The translations under genes and the position numbers were made by a program. 64,000 nucleotides of DNA. It comes from Arthrobacter pigmenti. GTDB lineage: Bacteria; Actinomycetota; Actinomycetes; Actinomycetales; Micrococcaceae. Positions 35,854 to 44,688 of this stretch are shown in pieces. The notes beneath the pieces are model-generated. The model saw nothing but the letters and a program-made list of their open reading frames with translations. It had not been told where the DNA came from and ran no database searches. Within the stretch, counting starts at the first letter, position 1; every line of letters begins with the position of its first letter. The DNA is taken from assembly GCF_011927905.1 (NCBI RefSeq), contig NZ_JAATJL010000001.1:2604001-2668000 (forward strand). Reading direction: 5' to 3'.

Positions 35854-36687
35854 ATGAAACTCTTTCGGATAGCGGCCGGCGCGCTTCTCGCGTCCGGCCT
35901 GGTTGCTGGTTCAGCGGTCGCGCCCGCATCAGCGGGCGAGCGGGACACAATCGACTACGTCGCTTTCGGCGACTCTTACGCGGCAGGATTCGGGGCGGGT
36001 TCCTACATCGACGCGTGCGGCCAATCCGCGCTCGGATATCCCGGCCTCCTCGATGAGCGGAGACGGATCGAACTGGATGCCAACCTGGCCTGTAGCGGCG
36101 CCACCGCGCTGGGCGATGTCCCGCTGCAAATAGGGGCAGCAGTTCAATCAGGTGTGCTAAACAGGAAAACCGATCTGGTCACCATCTCCGCCGGGGGCAA
36201 CGACGTAGGGTTCTTGACGGTCATCGGCGCCTGCGCGAGCCCCGCGCCGGCGGATTGTGAAAACGCGGTCGCGGCAGCGACGTCCTACGCGCAGACGAGC
36301 CTTGCTGCGAACCTCCCGAGTGTGTACGCGGGCATCAAGGCGAACGCCGGTAAGGCCCAGATCATCGTGACCGGCTACCCGCACCTGTTCTCGCCGGAGT
36401 TCGGAAACGCAGTACCCGTGGCGTTCGGAACGTTCCAGGGAGTGCTTACGTCCGAGGCCCAACAGGAGTTCAACGACGGCACGGACGCGCTGAACAAGGT
36501 CATCCGGAAGGCAGCCAAAGCGGCCGGCGTCAAGTACGTTGACCTCACCAAGCGGTTCGACGGTCACGGATTAGGCTCACCAAAGCCCTGGTTCACGGCC
36601 GGGACTGCCCCGGACGGGCTGCACCCTAACGCGGAGGGCTACGAAGACGGCTATCTCCACGAGATAAAGGACGTGATCAAAGACTAG
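35854..36687 (+). CDS. Secreted SGNH-type lipase/esterase
   Basis: The 277-residue protein has a signal peptide ending near APASAGE and the SGNH hydrolase blocks: GDSYAAGFG with catalytic Ser, GGNDVGF, and DGLHPNAEGY with the catalytic His. It resembles streptomycete secreted lipases with several cysteines. A TATCTT box ends 6 nt before the ATG, matching a leaderless start. The stop abuts that of the convergent next gene. Confidence 0.9.
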   Translation: MKLFRIAAGALLASGLVAGSAVAPASAGERDTIDYVAFGDSYAAGFGAGSYIDACGQSALGYPGLLDERRRIELDANLACSGATALGDVPLQIGAAVQSGVLNRKTDLVTISAGGNDVGFLTVIGACASPAPADCENAVAAATSYAQTSLAANLPSVYAGIKANAGKAQIIVTGYPHLFSPEFGNAVPVAFGTFQGVLTSEAQQEFNDGTDALNKVIRKAAKAAGVKYVDLTKRFDGHGLGSPKPWFTAGTAPDGLHPNAEGYEDGYLHEIKDVIKD

Positions 36688-37524
36688 CTAGTCCACCGTA
36701 ATGATCGCCTGCACCGGCGTGTGGTCGGAAGGCCACGCGCCGTCGTAGCGCGTGGTGTTGATGCCCGTCTCCACGACCGTCACACCCGAGTTCACCATCA
36801 CCCAGTCAATCCGCTTCCGCCCCTGCTTCGGCGCGCGGTAATGCGGGAACGTGCCCCAGAGCTCGGTGAGCCGTTCCTCGGCCACGTCCCACGCGTCCGT
36901 GAGCACGTCATCGCTGGTCAGCGCCTCGTACGGCTGCGACGCGGCGCCGGTGTTGAAGTCGCCGAGCACGACGACGGCGCCCTGGGTCCTCGCGACCAAT
37001 GACCGGATTGCCATGACGGACTGCTGACGGGACTTTCGGGACATATGGTCCAGATGCGTATTGATAATCGTAAGTTCCTTGCCCGTCTCCCGGTCCCGGA
37101 ACCGCCCGGTCACGATGATGCGGGGGATCAGGTTGCCCCACCCGTTGGACCCGGGTTCATCCGGGGTGTTGGAGAGTGCGTCCTGGTCCCAGTCCAACAA
37201 CTCGAGCCGCGCCGAGTCATAAACCAGCGGGCACTGCTCACCGCCGCCGTCGGCATTGCGCCCGCGGCCGATGCTGCTGTACTTCTCCCCCAGGCCCTCA
37301 AGGATGGCGGGAAGCTGGTCCGGCAGGGCCTCCTGCACGCCCAGGATGGTGGGCTGCTCGGCAGCAAGCAGGCGACGGACAAGGGGCTCCCGCCTTCCCC
37401 AGTGATCGTGGCTCCATGGATTCACGTGGGCAACCCGGCGTCGGATGTTGTAGGTCATGATGTGCAGTTCAGGCGCTTCGACAGGTCCGACTAACGGCTT
37501 GTCCGCAAGGGTCCGCTCGCTCAT
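36688..37524 (-). CDS. Endonuclease/exonuclease/phosphatase-family hydrolase
   Basis: The 278-residue protein has the family landmarks MTYNIRRRV, LGVQEAL, NTHLDHMS, VVLGDFNT and SDHTPV, which carry the metal and catalytic residues. No signal peptide is seen. Similar proteins hydrolyse phosphodiesters of nucleic acids or lipids. The upstream open frame overlapping paaH is a shadow. Confidence 0.9.
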   Translation of the reverse strand: MSERTLADKPLVGPVEAPELHIMTYNIRRRVAHVNPWSHDHWGRREPLVRRLLAAEQPTILGVQEALPDQLPAILEGLGEKYSSIGRGRNADGGGEQCPLVYDSARLELLDWDQDALSNTPDEPGSNGWGNLIPRIIVTGRFRDRETGKELTIINTHLDHMSRKSRQQSVMAIRSLVARTQGAVVVLGDFNTGAASQPYEALTSDDVLTDAWDVAEERLTELWGTFPHYRAPKQGRKRIDWVMVNSGVTVVETGINTTRYDGAWPSDHTPVQAIITVD

Positions 37525-37597
37525 GGAGAAAACACTAGCCCTTATCCGGTCGCTGGCTGTACTGCTCTTTGCCTCGGAGTGTTCGGTGCCCGATCGG

Positions 37598-38467
37598 TTA
37601 CTCGTCCCAGGTGAAGAAGCCCTGGCCGGACTTCCGGCCCAGGTCGCCATGCGAAACCTTGTCCCGGAGAATCTGCGGCGGCGCGAAGCGCTCCCCCAGC
37701 GTGGACTCCAGATACTCGGCAATCCCGAGGCGCACGTCCAGACCCACAATATCCGTGGTCCGCAGGGGGCCGACCGGATGCTTGTAGCCCAGCACCATTG
37801 CAGTGTCGATATCCTCCGGGGACGCAACGCCCTCCTCGACCATCCGCATGGCTTCCAGGGCTATGGCCACACCGAGCCGTGAACTCGCGAATCCGGGTGC
37901 ATCCTTCACGACCACTGGCGTTTTGCCGAGTGCCTCGGTCCACCCGCGCGCCTGGGCTTCGAGCTCTGCGGAGGTCGACGGCGCCAGCACCACCTCGATC
38001 AGCATCGACGCCGGCACGGGATTGAAGAAGTGCAGCCCGCAGAACCGCTCCGGCCGCTTCAGCACGCCCGCCAGTTCGCTCACCGAAAGGGAGGAGGTGT
38101 TAGTTGCGAGCCAGGCGTCGTCGTCGAGCTGTTCCTCCACCGACGCGAGCGCGGCCGACTTCAGTGCGAAATCTTCCGGCACGGCTTCCACCACTAGCTC
38201 ACAGGACGCGAACGCCGAATAATCCGTCGCGACGCTCAGGCGGCCTGCGAGCGCGTCCTGGCTTTCCGTCGTCGTCCCTTTGGCAACGCTCTTATCCAGC
38301 GCCGCGGTGACGCGCCCGCGCGCGGCTTCAGCGGCGTCGTCGTCCCGTTCGACGACGACGACGGCGGAACCCGCCACACAGAACGCGTGCGCAATGCCGG
38401 CCCCCATGCGTCCGCCGCCGAGAACTCCGACGGTTCCAGGAATCTTCACTTCGGAAGGCGCATTCAC
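37598..38467 (-). CDS. paaH: 3-hydroxyacyl-CoA dehydrogenase PaaH
   Basis: The 289-residue protein has the N-terminal NAD-binding GVLGGGRMGAGIAH, the catalytic His region FCGLHFFNPVP and the C-terminal 3HCDH domain ending DLGRKSGQGFF. It oxidises 3-hydroxyadipyl-CoA. GTG 38467 overlaps the paaF stop (GTGA). It is last in paaJ-paaF-paaH. Confidence 0.93.
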   Translation of the reverse strand: MNAPSEVKIPGTVGVLGGGRMGAGIAHAFCVAGSAVVVVERDDDAAEAARGRVTAALDKSVAKGTTTESQDALAGRLSVATDYSAFASCELVVEAVPEDFALKSAALASVEEQLDDDAWLATNTSSLSVSELAGVLKRPERFCGLHFFNPVPASMLIEVVLAPSTSAELEAQARGWTEALGKTPVVVKDAPGFASSRLGVAIALEAMRMVEEGVASPEDIDTAMVLGYKHPVGPLRTTDIVGLDVRLGIAEYLESTLGERFAPPQILRDKVSHGDLGRKSGQGFFTWDE

Positions 38468-39216
38468 TTTTTCTTCTTCCGGTCTGTGTCTTTCCTTGTC
38501 AGGAAAGCCTGCATGCGTTCGAACTTCGCGTCGGACTCGAACAGGATCCCCTGCGCGAGCTGGTCGATCATCGGGTGAGCCTCGCGCGGTGCACGGAACA
38601 CGCTCTTGGTGATCCGTGTGGCAAGGGGATCCTGCCGGGCAATGCGGTCCGCGAGCTTGTGCGCCGCTTGCAGGAGCGCGTCCGCGGGGTGGATCTCGGT
38701 GATGAGCCGGGCTGCGAGTGCTTCCTCCGCGTTCAGTACGCGGCCCGTCAGCAGGATCTCCTTGGCCAGCGGTTCGCCCACCAGCTCGCGGAGCCGCCAC
38801 GTTGCCCCTGCCGCCGGGAGGATACCGAGTCCCGTTTCGGGGTTGCCGATCTTCAGTTCCGGTGTGCCAAGCCGGAAGTCCGCAGCGAAGGCCAACTCGG
38901 CGCCACCACCCAGGGCGTAGCCGTCGAGAGCCGCGATCACGGGCAGCGGGAGCTGAGCAATGCGGGAGAAGAGCCTGGAGTTGATTCCTGCGAGGGCGTC
39001 GTCCCGGCGTCGTTCCTTCAGCTGGGCTATGTCTGCCCCGGAAGCGAAGACGCCGCCGGTTCCGGAGAGAATCAGTATCCGCGGATCCCGTTCGAGGTCC
39101 GTGCACACCAGGTGAAGCTCATCGACCATCTGCTGGTCTATGGCATTGCGCACCTCGGGACGGTGCAGTTGGACGCTGAGGCGGTCGCCGCCGTCGTCGA
39201 TCTTGAGGGTTTCCAC
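38464..39216 (-). CDS. paaF: Enoyl-CoA hydratase PaaF
   Basis: The 250-residue crotonase has oxyanion-hole motif GVFASGADIAQL and the catalytic region ALDGYALGGGAELAFAADF, with Glu in both usual positions (AELA and NPETGLG). It hydrates 2,3-dehydroadipyl-CoA. GTG 39216 overlaps the thiolase stop by one base. The Lys-rich C-terminus runs into the paaH start. Confidence 0.9.
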   Translation of the reverse strand: METLKIDDGGDRLSVQLHRPEVRNAIDQQMVDELHLVCTDLERDPRILILSGTGGVFASGADIAQLKERRRDDALAGINSRLFSRIAQLPLPVIAALDGYALGGGAELAFAADFRLGTPELKIGNPETGLGILPAAGATWRLRELVGEPLAKEILLTGRVLNAEEALAARLITEIHPADALLQAAHKLADRIARQDPLATRITKSVFRAPREAHPMIDQLAQGILFESDAKFERMQAFLTRKDTDRKKKK

Positions 39217-40412
39217 TACACACGCTCCAGCAGCATCGCCGTGCCCTGGCCGACTCCGACGCACATGGTCGCCAGGCCCAGACGCCCATTCTCGCGCTCC
39301 ATCCGGCCCATCAGCGTGATGGCGATGCGGGAGCCGGACGAGCCGAGCGGGTGGCCAAGCGCAATCGCTCCGCCGTCGCGGTTGACGATCTCCTCATCAA
39401 GTCCCAGCCGGCGGATACACGCGAGCGACTGCGTGGCGAAGGCTTCATTGAGTTCGACGGCGTCGAGGTCACCAATGCTGCGCCCGGCGAGTTCCAGGAC
39501 CTTCTGCGTTGCCGGAACCGGTCCGATCCCCATAATTTCCGGCGGCACTCCCGCTGAGGCGCCGGTGACGATGCGTGCACGCGGCGTCAGGCCAAGCCTT
39601 GTGAGCGCGGCTTCAGAGGCGACGACGACGGCGGACGCCCCGTCATTGAGCGAGCTTGAGTTCCCGGCGGTAACCACGCCGTCCTTGGCGACTACCGGCT
39701 TGAGCCCCGCGAGGACCTCAAGCGTCGTGTCGGCGCGTGGACCTTCGTCGGTGTCCACCGTGACGTTCTTCCTGCGGTTCGTCGTGTTCACCGGGACAAT
39801 CTCGTCCTTGAAATGCCCGGCCCCGATCGCCTTCAGGGCACGCTGGTGGGAGCGCAGCGCGAAGGCGTCGGCGTCGTGGCGGCTGATCCCGTCAACGCGC
39901 GCGACTTCCTCAGCGGTCTCCGGCATCGAGAACGTGGTCTTGTCCTGTGCCGCGAAGGTGGGGTTGGTGAATCGCCAACCGATGGAGGTGTCGAAGGAGG
40001 CACCCGGCTTGGCGAACGCCGTCGTCGGCTTCTCCATCACCCAGGGGGCGCGGCTCATGGACTCGACGCCGCCGGCGATCACAATGTCCGCAGCTCCGGC
40101 CTTGATCATGTGGGAGGCCATGATGATCGCGGAGAGCCCCGAGGCACAGAGCCGGTTCACGGTGATGCCGGGAATGGTGTTCGGCAAGCCGGCGAGGAGG
40201 GTAGCCATGCGGGCGACGTTGCGGTTTTCCTCGCCGGCACCGTTGGCGTTTCCAAGGATCACCTCGTCAATCGCCTCTGGGTCCAGGCCGGTCCGTGCGA
40301 CCGCCTCGCGGATTGTGAGGGCCGCCAGGTCATCGGGGCGGACTGCCGAAAGGGCTCCGCCGTACCGTCCCACCGGGGTGCGTACCCCGCCCACCAGAAA
40401 AGCCTCGGCCAT
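39216..40412 (-). CDS. paaJ: 3-oxoadipyl-CoA thiolase PaaJ
   Basis: The 398-residue thiolase has the acylated Cys in VNRLCASGLSAI, the GGVESMSRAPWVM loop, the His in GGAIALGHPLGSSGSR and the C-terminal Cys in TMCVGVGQG. It releases acetyl-CoA in the last steps of the phenylacetate route. Of two ATGs, 40412 is chosen because GGAGG lies 5 nt upstream; 40427 is the alternative. Confidence 0.92.
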   Translation of the reverse strand: MAEAFLVGGVRTPVGRYGGALSAVRPDDLAALTIREAVARTGLDPEAIDEVILGNANGAGEENRNVARMATLLAGLPNTIPGITVNRLCASGLSAIIMASHMIKAGAADIVIAGGVESMSRAPWVMEKPTTAFAKPGASFDTSIGWRFTNPTFAAQDKTTFSMPETAEEVARVDGISRHDADAFALRSHQRALKAIGAGHFKDEIVPVNTTNRRKNVTVDTDEGPRADTTLEVLAGLKPVVAKDGVVTAGNSSSLNDGASAVVVASEAALTRLGLTPRARIVTGASAGVPPEIMGIGPVPATQKVLELAGRSIGDLDAVELNEAFATQSLACIRRLGLDEEIVNRDGGAIALGHPLGSSGSRIAITLMGRMERENGRLGLATMCVGVGQGTAMLLERV

Positions 40413-40457
40413 GCCAGCCTCCGTCATCGTCAGCGATCGTGTTCGAGGACGGCATAA

Positions 40458-40474
40458 TTACCGACCGTTCGTTC
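40458..40474 (-). promoter_or_regulatory. PaaR-type operator before paaJ-paaF-paaH
   Basis: The 17-mer TTACCGACCGTTCGTTC is identical to that before paaA, and identity extends to 21 bp with the adjacent ATAA. In the gene direction it ends in GGTAATTAT, overlapping the likely -10 box, about 45 bp before paaJ. Confidence 0.7.
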
Positions 40475-40520
40475 TATAAAGAATCGCACGGGGTGCGGGA
40501 GGGGTCAACCGGGTCCTTCA

Positions 40521-40612
40521 TTCCGTGCAGGTTTGCGGCGGCCCGGCGCGTGTCGGACCGCGACACGCCGAGATTACGACGACGGCGCCCGCCAGACCTG
40601 CACGGAATCGTT
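40521..40612 (-). repeat. 92-bp dispersed structured repeat, copy B
   Basis: On the minus strand it begins AACGATTCCGTGCAGGT and ends AAACCTGCACGGAA, as in copy A at 17351-17442. A 13-bp perfect outer stem (40520-40532 with 40596-40608) encloses an inner hairpin, GCGTGTCG (40548-40555) with CGACACGC (40561-40568). It lies just after the ABC-F stop and may terminate that transcript before the paaJ promoter. Confidence 0.75.
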
Positions 40613-40625
40613 CGAAGGACGCCGC

Positions 40626-42248
40626 TTACGCAGCCCGCCGCTCCACCACCCGGCCCGCGTCCAACCGCAGCTCCGAACCGTCAAGGCCTGCAAACCAGCG
40701 GCGCAGTTCCCGGTCGTGGCTGACCACCAGAAGCGTTCCGGCGAACCGCTCGAGCGCCTCCTCCAGTTCCCCGACCAGCACGGGTGATAGGTGGTTGGTC
40801 GGTTCGTCGAACAGCAGCACGTCGTAGGAGCTCACAAGCAACCGGGCAAGCGCCAGCCGGCGGTACTGGCCGGCGGAGAGTCCACCAACCGGCACCGTAA
40901 AGTCCCGCGACCGGAACAGCCCGAGGTTCAGCAGCCGGTCCGCGTGTTCATCGATGTCGCCGCGAAGCCCTTCGGCGAACGCCGGCAGTAGCCGTTGCGA
41001 CGGCTTCTCCGGTGGCGCGAGTTCCTGCGGCAGGTAGCCAAGCCTCCCCCGGTGCCGAGCGGTACCGGCGTGATCCGAGGTTCCGGCGATGGCATTGAGC
41101 AGCGTCGTCTTGCCGGCGCCGTTGGGCCCGGTCACCAGCAGCTTCTCCCCCGCGGCTACCCGCAGCGAGGACACTGCCAGCCGATCCGAAACCACCAGTC
41201 CGGACACCGTGACGACGTCCCCGTGCAGCGAGCGCCCGCCGAACCGAGCGGACAATGCCAGGGGTTGAGGCGGCCGGTCAACCGGGTTCTCCTGCAACCG
41301 CCGTAACCGCTCGAGCGCGTTGCGTTTCTGACTGCTCAAGGCCTCCTGCACGGTGCCCTGCTTGAAGTCGAAGGCCATCTTGTCGCCGTCGCGCTTTCGT
41401 CCGTAGCCCATGCGCTGCTCGACGGTAACCGCTTTGAGCCGCTCGGTCTCCTGCGCGTCGAGCCACTGCTGATACTCCTGTTCCCACCGACGCCGCTCGG
41501 ATTCCTTCGCCGCCAGATAACCCTCGTAACCGTTGCCGTATCGCCGGAGCTCCAAGCGGTCGGCATCCAGTTCCACAATGGAGGTCGCGAAAGTCCGCAG
41601 GAATGCGCGGTCGTGGGACACGGCAAGTACAGCACCCCGGTGGGAGGCGAGTTGCCGTTCAAGCCAGCTGACGGCGTCGTCGTCGAGGTGGTTGGTGGGC
41701 TCATCGAGCAGGAGGATCGCGGCCGGATCAGCCAGCAGGCAGGCGAGCGCCAGTCGCTCCTGTTCACCGCCGGAGAGCGAGGAAAGCGTACGCCCCCGGT
41801 CGATGCCGCCCAGTCCGAGGTGCTGCATCGCCGAGCCCACCCGGGCATCCACCTCGTAGCCTCCGTGCAGGGCGAACTGTGTCTGGAGGTCCCCGTACCG
41901 GGTGAGGCCGGCGTCGTCGGCGGTGTCCAGGCCAGCCTCCAGCGCACGCAGCTCCCCCTCTATTCCGCGAATGAAGGACAGCGCTGCGTCGATCACGTGG
42001 CCAACGGTGTCCGACGGCGGGTGGTCCAGTGTCTGCGCCAGGTAACCAACGCTGCCGTTGATCTTCACGACGCCGGCGTCCGGACTTTCGCGGCCTGACG
42101 CCAGGCGCAGGATGGTCGATTTGCCGGCGCCGTTCTCACCGACCAACGCAACACGTTCGCCGGAGGAGATGAGGAGATCGACGTTATTGAGCAGCAGCTT
42201 GTCGCCATAGCCGTGGGAAACGCCGGACAGGAAAAGGTGTTCGGTCAA
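40626..42248 (-). CDS. ABC-F protein of the antibiotic-resistance type
   Basis: The protein of about 540 residues has two ATPase domains (GENGAGKST with LSGGEQER; GPNGAGKTT with LSAGQYRR; both followed by LLDEPTNHL-like Walker B) and no membrane helices. The inter-domain linker is long and charged (SERRRWEQEYQQWLDAQETE) with an FDFKQGTVQ stretch, resembling actinomycete macrolide-type ribosome-protection proteins such as the TlrC/OleB group. It probably removes drugs from the ribosome. The start is TTG 42248 with GAGG upstream. The leader before it can form competing hairpins. Confidence 0.85.
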   Translation of the reverse strand: MTEHLFLSGVSHGYGDKLLLNNVDLLISSGERVALVGENGAGKSTILRLASGRESPDAGVVKINGSVGYLAQTLDHPPSDTVGHVIDAALSFIRGIEGELRALEAGLDTADDAGLTRYGDLQTQFALHGGYEVDARVGSAMQHLGLGGIDRGRTLSSLSGGEQERLALACLLADPAAILLLDEPTNHLDDDAVSWLERQLASHRGAVLAVSHDRAFLRTFATSIVELDADRLELRRYGNGYEGYLAAKESERRRWEQEYQQWLDAQETERLKAVTVEQRMGYGRKRDGDKMAFDFKQGTVQEALSSQKRNALERLRRLQENPVDRPPQPLALSARFGGRSLHGDVVTVSGLVVSDRLAVSSLRVAAGEKLLVTGPNGAGKTTLLNAIAGTSDHAGTARHRGRLGYLPQELAPPEKPSQRLLPAFAEGLRGDIDEHADRLLNLGLFRSRDFTVPVGGLSAGQYRRLALARLLVSSYDVLLFDEPTNHLSPVLVGELEEALERFAGTLLVVSHDRELRRWFAGLDGSELRLDAGRVVERRAA

Positions 42249-42312
42249 AGGGGTACCTCGCAGGAGTCGAAAAGGCGCCGGCGGAGCCGCCCCGGAATTT
42301 GCGCATCGGGGC
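42184..42312 (-). promoter_or_regulatory. Possible attenuation leader of the ABC-F gene
   Basis: A GC-rich stem, CGGGGC with GCCCCG (42289-42312), overlaps a second possible hairpin, GGCG-GAGC-CGCC (42280-42291), that is followed by TTTT on the minus strand. A 40-codon open frame (42306 to 42184, beginning MRKFRGGSAG) starts here and overlaps the ABC-F start in another frame. Related resistance genes use ribosome-mediated attenuation. This is only a possibility. Confidence 0.3.
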
Positions 42313-42436
42313 CAGCTCAACGCCGGCGAGAAGAATCGGCACAGATTATTCTGCACACTGCGGGTTACATCCACATAGGGAACAGCCTGCCCCTAGAAGC
42401 CCGATTCGTCAACGGTCATGCGCCTCGGAGGCATTG

Positions 42437-42646
42437 TCAGCCCTCGAGCCGGAAGCCGAGCTTGACCGTTACCTGCCAGTCCGCGACCGCGCCGTCCACC
42501 AGGTGCCCGCGGATTTCCTTTACTTCGAACCAGTCGAGATTCCGGAGCGTCTTGGCGGCCTGCGTGACGGCGTTGGTCACCGCCGCATCTACGCCGTCAG
42601 GCGATGTTCCGACAACCTCGGAAATGCTGTATGTGTGATGGGCCAT
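42437..42646 (-). CDS. Dodecin
   Basis: The 69-residue protein matches dodecin, a dodecameric flavin-binding storage protein: VYSISEVVGTSP-like start (HTYSISEVVGTSPDG), the flavin-stacking Trp in NLDWFEVKEIRG and the end DWQVTVKLGFRLEG. The ATG at 42646 is chosen for the GGAGGA just upstream. Confidence 0.92.
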   Translation of the reverse strand: MAHHTYSISEVVGTSPDGVDAAVTNAVTQAAKTLRNLDWFEVKEIRGHLVDGAVADWQVTVKLGFRLEG

Positions 42647-42844
42647 GCTTCCTCCTTGAAGACGGATTCGCCGATCGCGTCCGCTGCGGCGGCGGTTGGG
42701 TGCCACGCTAGTCCTCTCCCCCGCCCGGGTCTAGAGTTCCTTTCCACCCAACGACGACGACGGCGGCCTGCACCCTGATATTCCGGACACCCGATGTCCT
42801 CAATGGGCTGGTGGGCGCGGCAACCCGCTTCTACGCTCGTCGGT

Positions 42845-43282
42845 ATGACATACAGCATTCAGGTTGCAATCGACTGCTCAAACGCTCACGCCCAGGCTGA
42901 CTGGTGGGCAGAGACCCTCGGCTGGGTGGTTGAGCCGACCAACCAGGACTTCATCGACGAAATGCTCGCCAAGGGGTTCGCGAAGGAGAGCGACGTGATC
43001 GAGCACAACGGCGTGCGGGTCTGGAAGGACGGAGCAGCGATCTGTCGGCCGGATGAGGTTGGGGCGAAGGGACGGCAACGGCTGCTGTTCCAGCCGGTGC
43101 CGGAGCCGAAGACGGTGAAGGACCGCATCCACCTCGACATCAACCTTGACGGCGATGACAAGGACGCGCTCCGGTCAACCCTGGAAAGCCGCGGCGCGAG
43201 GTTCCTCTACCAGGCAAACCAGGGACCACACGTCTGGTATACCATGGCGGACCCGGAGGGGAACGAGTTCTGCATCGGTTGA
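42845..43282 (+). CDS. VOC/glyoxalase-family protein
   Basis: The 145-residue protein has two beta-alpha-beta-beta-beta halves and ends WYTMADPEGNEFCIG, typical of the glyoxalase-like domain group in actinobacteria. Its ligand is unknown. A TACGCT box lies near the ATG, so the mRNA may be leaderless. Confidence 0.85.
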   Translation: MTYSIQVAIDCSNAHAQADWWAETLGWVVEPTNQDFIDEMLAKGFAKESDVIEHNGVRVWKDGAAICRPDEVGAKGRQRLLFQPVPEPKTVKDRIHLDINLDGDDKDALRSTLESRGARFLYQANQGPHVWYTMADPEGNEFCIG

Positions 43283-43288
43283 GCGATC

Positions 43289-43654
43289 CTACTGGTCGAG
43301 GATGCGGAAGCGCCCGTCCTCATCGAAGTCGGCGTGCAGCACGTCCTGGACATACTCGGGCTTGATCGGGCCGTACACGTGGGGATAGCTGACGCCCGCA
43401 CCGCCGTCTTCCCAACGGACGTCGACGCCGTCGGATTCGATCTGCTCGCTGTCCATCACCAGAACCAGCAGCTCACTGGGATCAGCCTCGTCCCGGTAGG
43501 CGGATTCAGCCACCGCAGCGAGCTGATCGGGCTCCGCGCAGTGGATGAAACCGGCGTCGTCGAGCGTCGCACCCCTCGTGGAAACGGCGTAGGGCTCGTC
43601 CGCCTGCGCGGCGAAGTTCCAGTCGGAGGCATAGGCAAGGTGCAGTATCCGCAT
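43289..43654 (-). CDS. DUF952-family protein
   Basis: The 121-residue protein carries DUF952 landmarks: an N-terminal ILHLAYASDW, GFIHCAEPDQL and the C-terminal YPHVYGPI. Its biochemical role is not established. A TAGGCT box on the minus strand (43661-43666) ends 6 nt before the ATG, giving a leaderless start. It converges on the glyoxalase-like gene. Confidence 0.85.
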   Translation of the reverse strand: MRILHLAYASDWNFAAQADEPYAVSTRGATLDDAGFIHCAEPDQLAAVAESAYRDEADPSELLVLVMDSEQIESDGVDVRWEDGGAGVSYPHVYGPIKPEYVQDVLHADFDEDGRFRILDQ

Positions 43655-43716
43655 TCCTGCAGCCTACGCACCGTTCGCTTTGATGTCTGCCCCATTCGCG
43701 AAGCTAGACTCGATTG

Positions 43717-44682
43717 GTGACCACAGACCTTCCAGCCCAGGTATCTGACATCTTTGACCCCGTCCGTTGGCGGCTTGTGGAGGGGTTCGAGAACCTTCAG
43801 GACATCACGTACCACCGGCAGGTGGAACGGAGCCAGGCAGAGCGTGCCGAAAGCGAATCCGCGAAGGACCTGCCGACGGTCCGGATCGCGTTCAACCGGC
43901 CTGAAGTACGCAACGCATTCCGCCCCGGCACGGTGGATGAGCTGTACCGGGCCATGGATCACGCCCGCATGACTCCGGACGTTGCAACTGTTCTGCTAAC
44001 CGGCAATGGGCCTTCGCCGAAGGACGGTGGACACTCCTTCTGCTCCGGCGGCGATCAACGTATCCGGGGCAGGGACGGCTACCGCTATGCGGAGGGCGAA
44101 ACGAAGGAAACCATCGACCCTGCCCGTGCAGGCCGCCTCCACATTCTGGAGGTGCAGCGGCTGATGCGGACCATGCCGAAGGTGGTCATCAGTGTCGTCA
44201 ATGGCTGGGCCGCCGGGGGCGGGCACAGCCTGCACGTGGTCTCGGACCTGACGATCGCCTCGCGTCAGCACGGGATGTTCAAGCAGACTGATGCAACGGT
44301 CGGAAGTTTCGACGCCGGATACGGTTCGGCGCTGCTGGCGCGGCAGATCGGGCAGAAGCGGGCGCGCGAAATCTTCTTCCTCGCCCGCGAGTACTCCGCG
44401 GATGAGATGGTGGCGATGGGTGCTGTCAATGAAGCCGTCGATCATGAGCGGCTTGAGGAGGTAGCGCTTGAGTACGCGGCGGATATCGCCCGGCAGAGCC
44501 CGCAGGCCATCCGCATGCTCAAGTTCGCCTTCAACCTCGCCGATGACGGGTTGGCCGGGCAGCAGGTCTTCGCCGGCGAAGCCACCCGCATGGCGTACAT
44601 GACCGATGAAGCGGTGGAGGGCAAGGAAGCGTTCCTCGAAAAACGCAGCCCCGACTGGTCCAGCTTCCCCTACTACTTCTAG
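43717..44682 (+). CDS. menB: 1,4-dihydroxy-2-naphthoyl-CoA synthase MenB
   Basis: The protein of about 321 residues is a crotonase-fold enzyme with the MenB motifs FCSGGDQRIRG, VVNGWAAGGGHSLHVV and TVGSFDAGYGSA. It closes the naphthalene ring of menaquinone. TAGACT (43705-43710) places the transcription start on the GTG at 43717; a TTG three bases earlier is the alternative. menE follows after 6 bp. Confidence 0.95.
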   Translation: MTTDLPAQVSDIFDPVRWRLVEGFENLQDITYHRQVERSQAERAESESAKDLPTVRIAFNRPEVRNAFRPGTVDELYRAMDHARMTPDVATVLLTGNGPSPKDGGHSFCSGGDQRIRGRDGYRYAEGETKETIDPARAGRLHILEVQRLMRTMPKVVISVVNGWAAGGGHSLHVVSDLTIASRQHGMFKQTDATVGSFDAGYGSALLARQIGQKRAREIFFLAREYSADEMVAMGAVNEAVDHERLEEVALEYAADIARQSPQAIRMLKFAFNLADDGLAGQQVFAGEATRMAYMTDEAVEGKEAFLEKRSPDWSSFPYYF

Positions 44683-44688
44683 GCTCCG

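Noticed and set aside
38468-39106. N-terminal extension of paaH
   Set aside because: The upstream part overlaps paaF in another frame and is Arg/Pro-rich; the GTG at 38467 that overlaps the paaF stop explains the real start.
38575-40479. A 634-codon open frame on the plus strand
   Set aside because: It lies antisense to paaF and paaJ, its translation is low-complexity Ser/Arg/Pro-rich text with no domain, and the minus-strand genes are clear.
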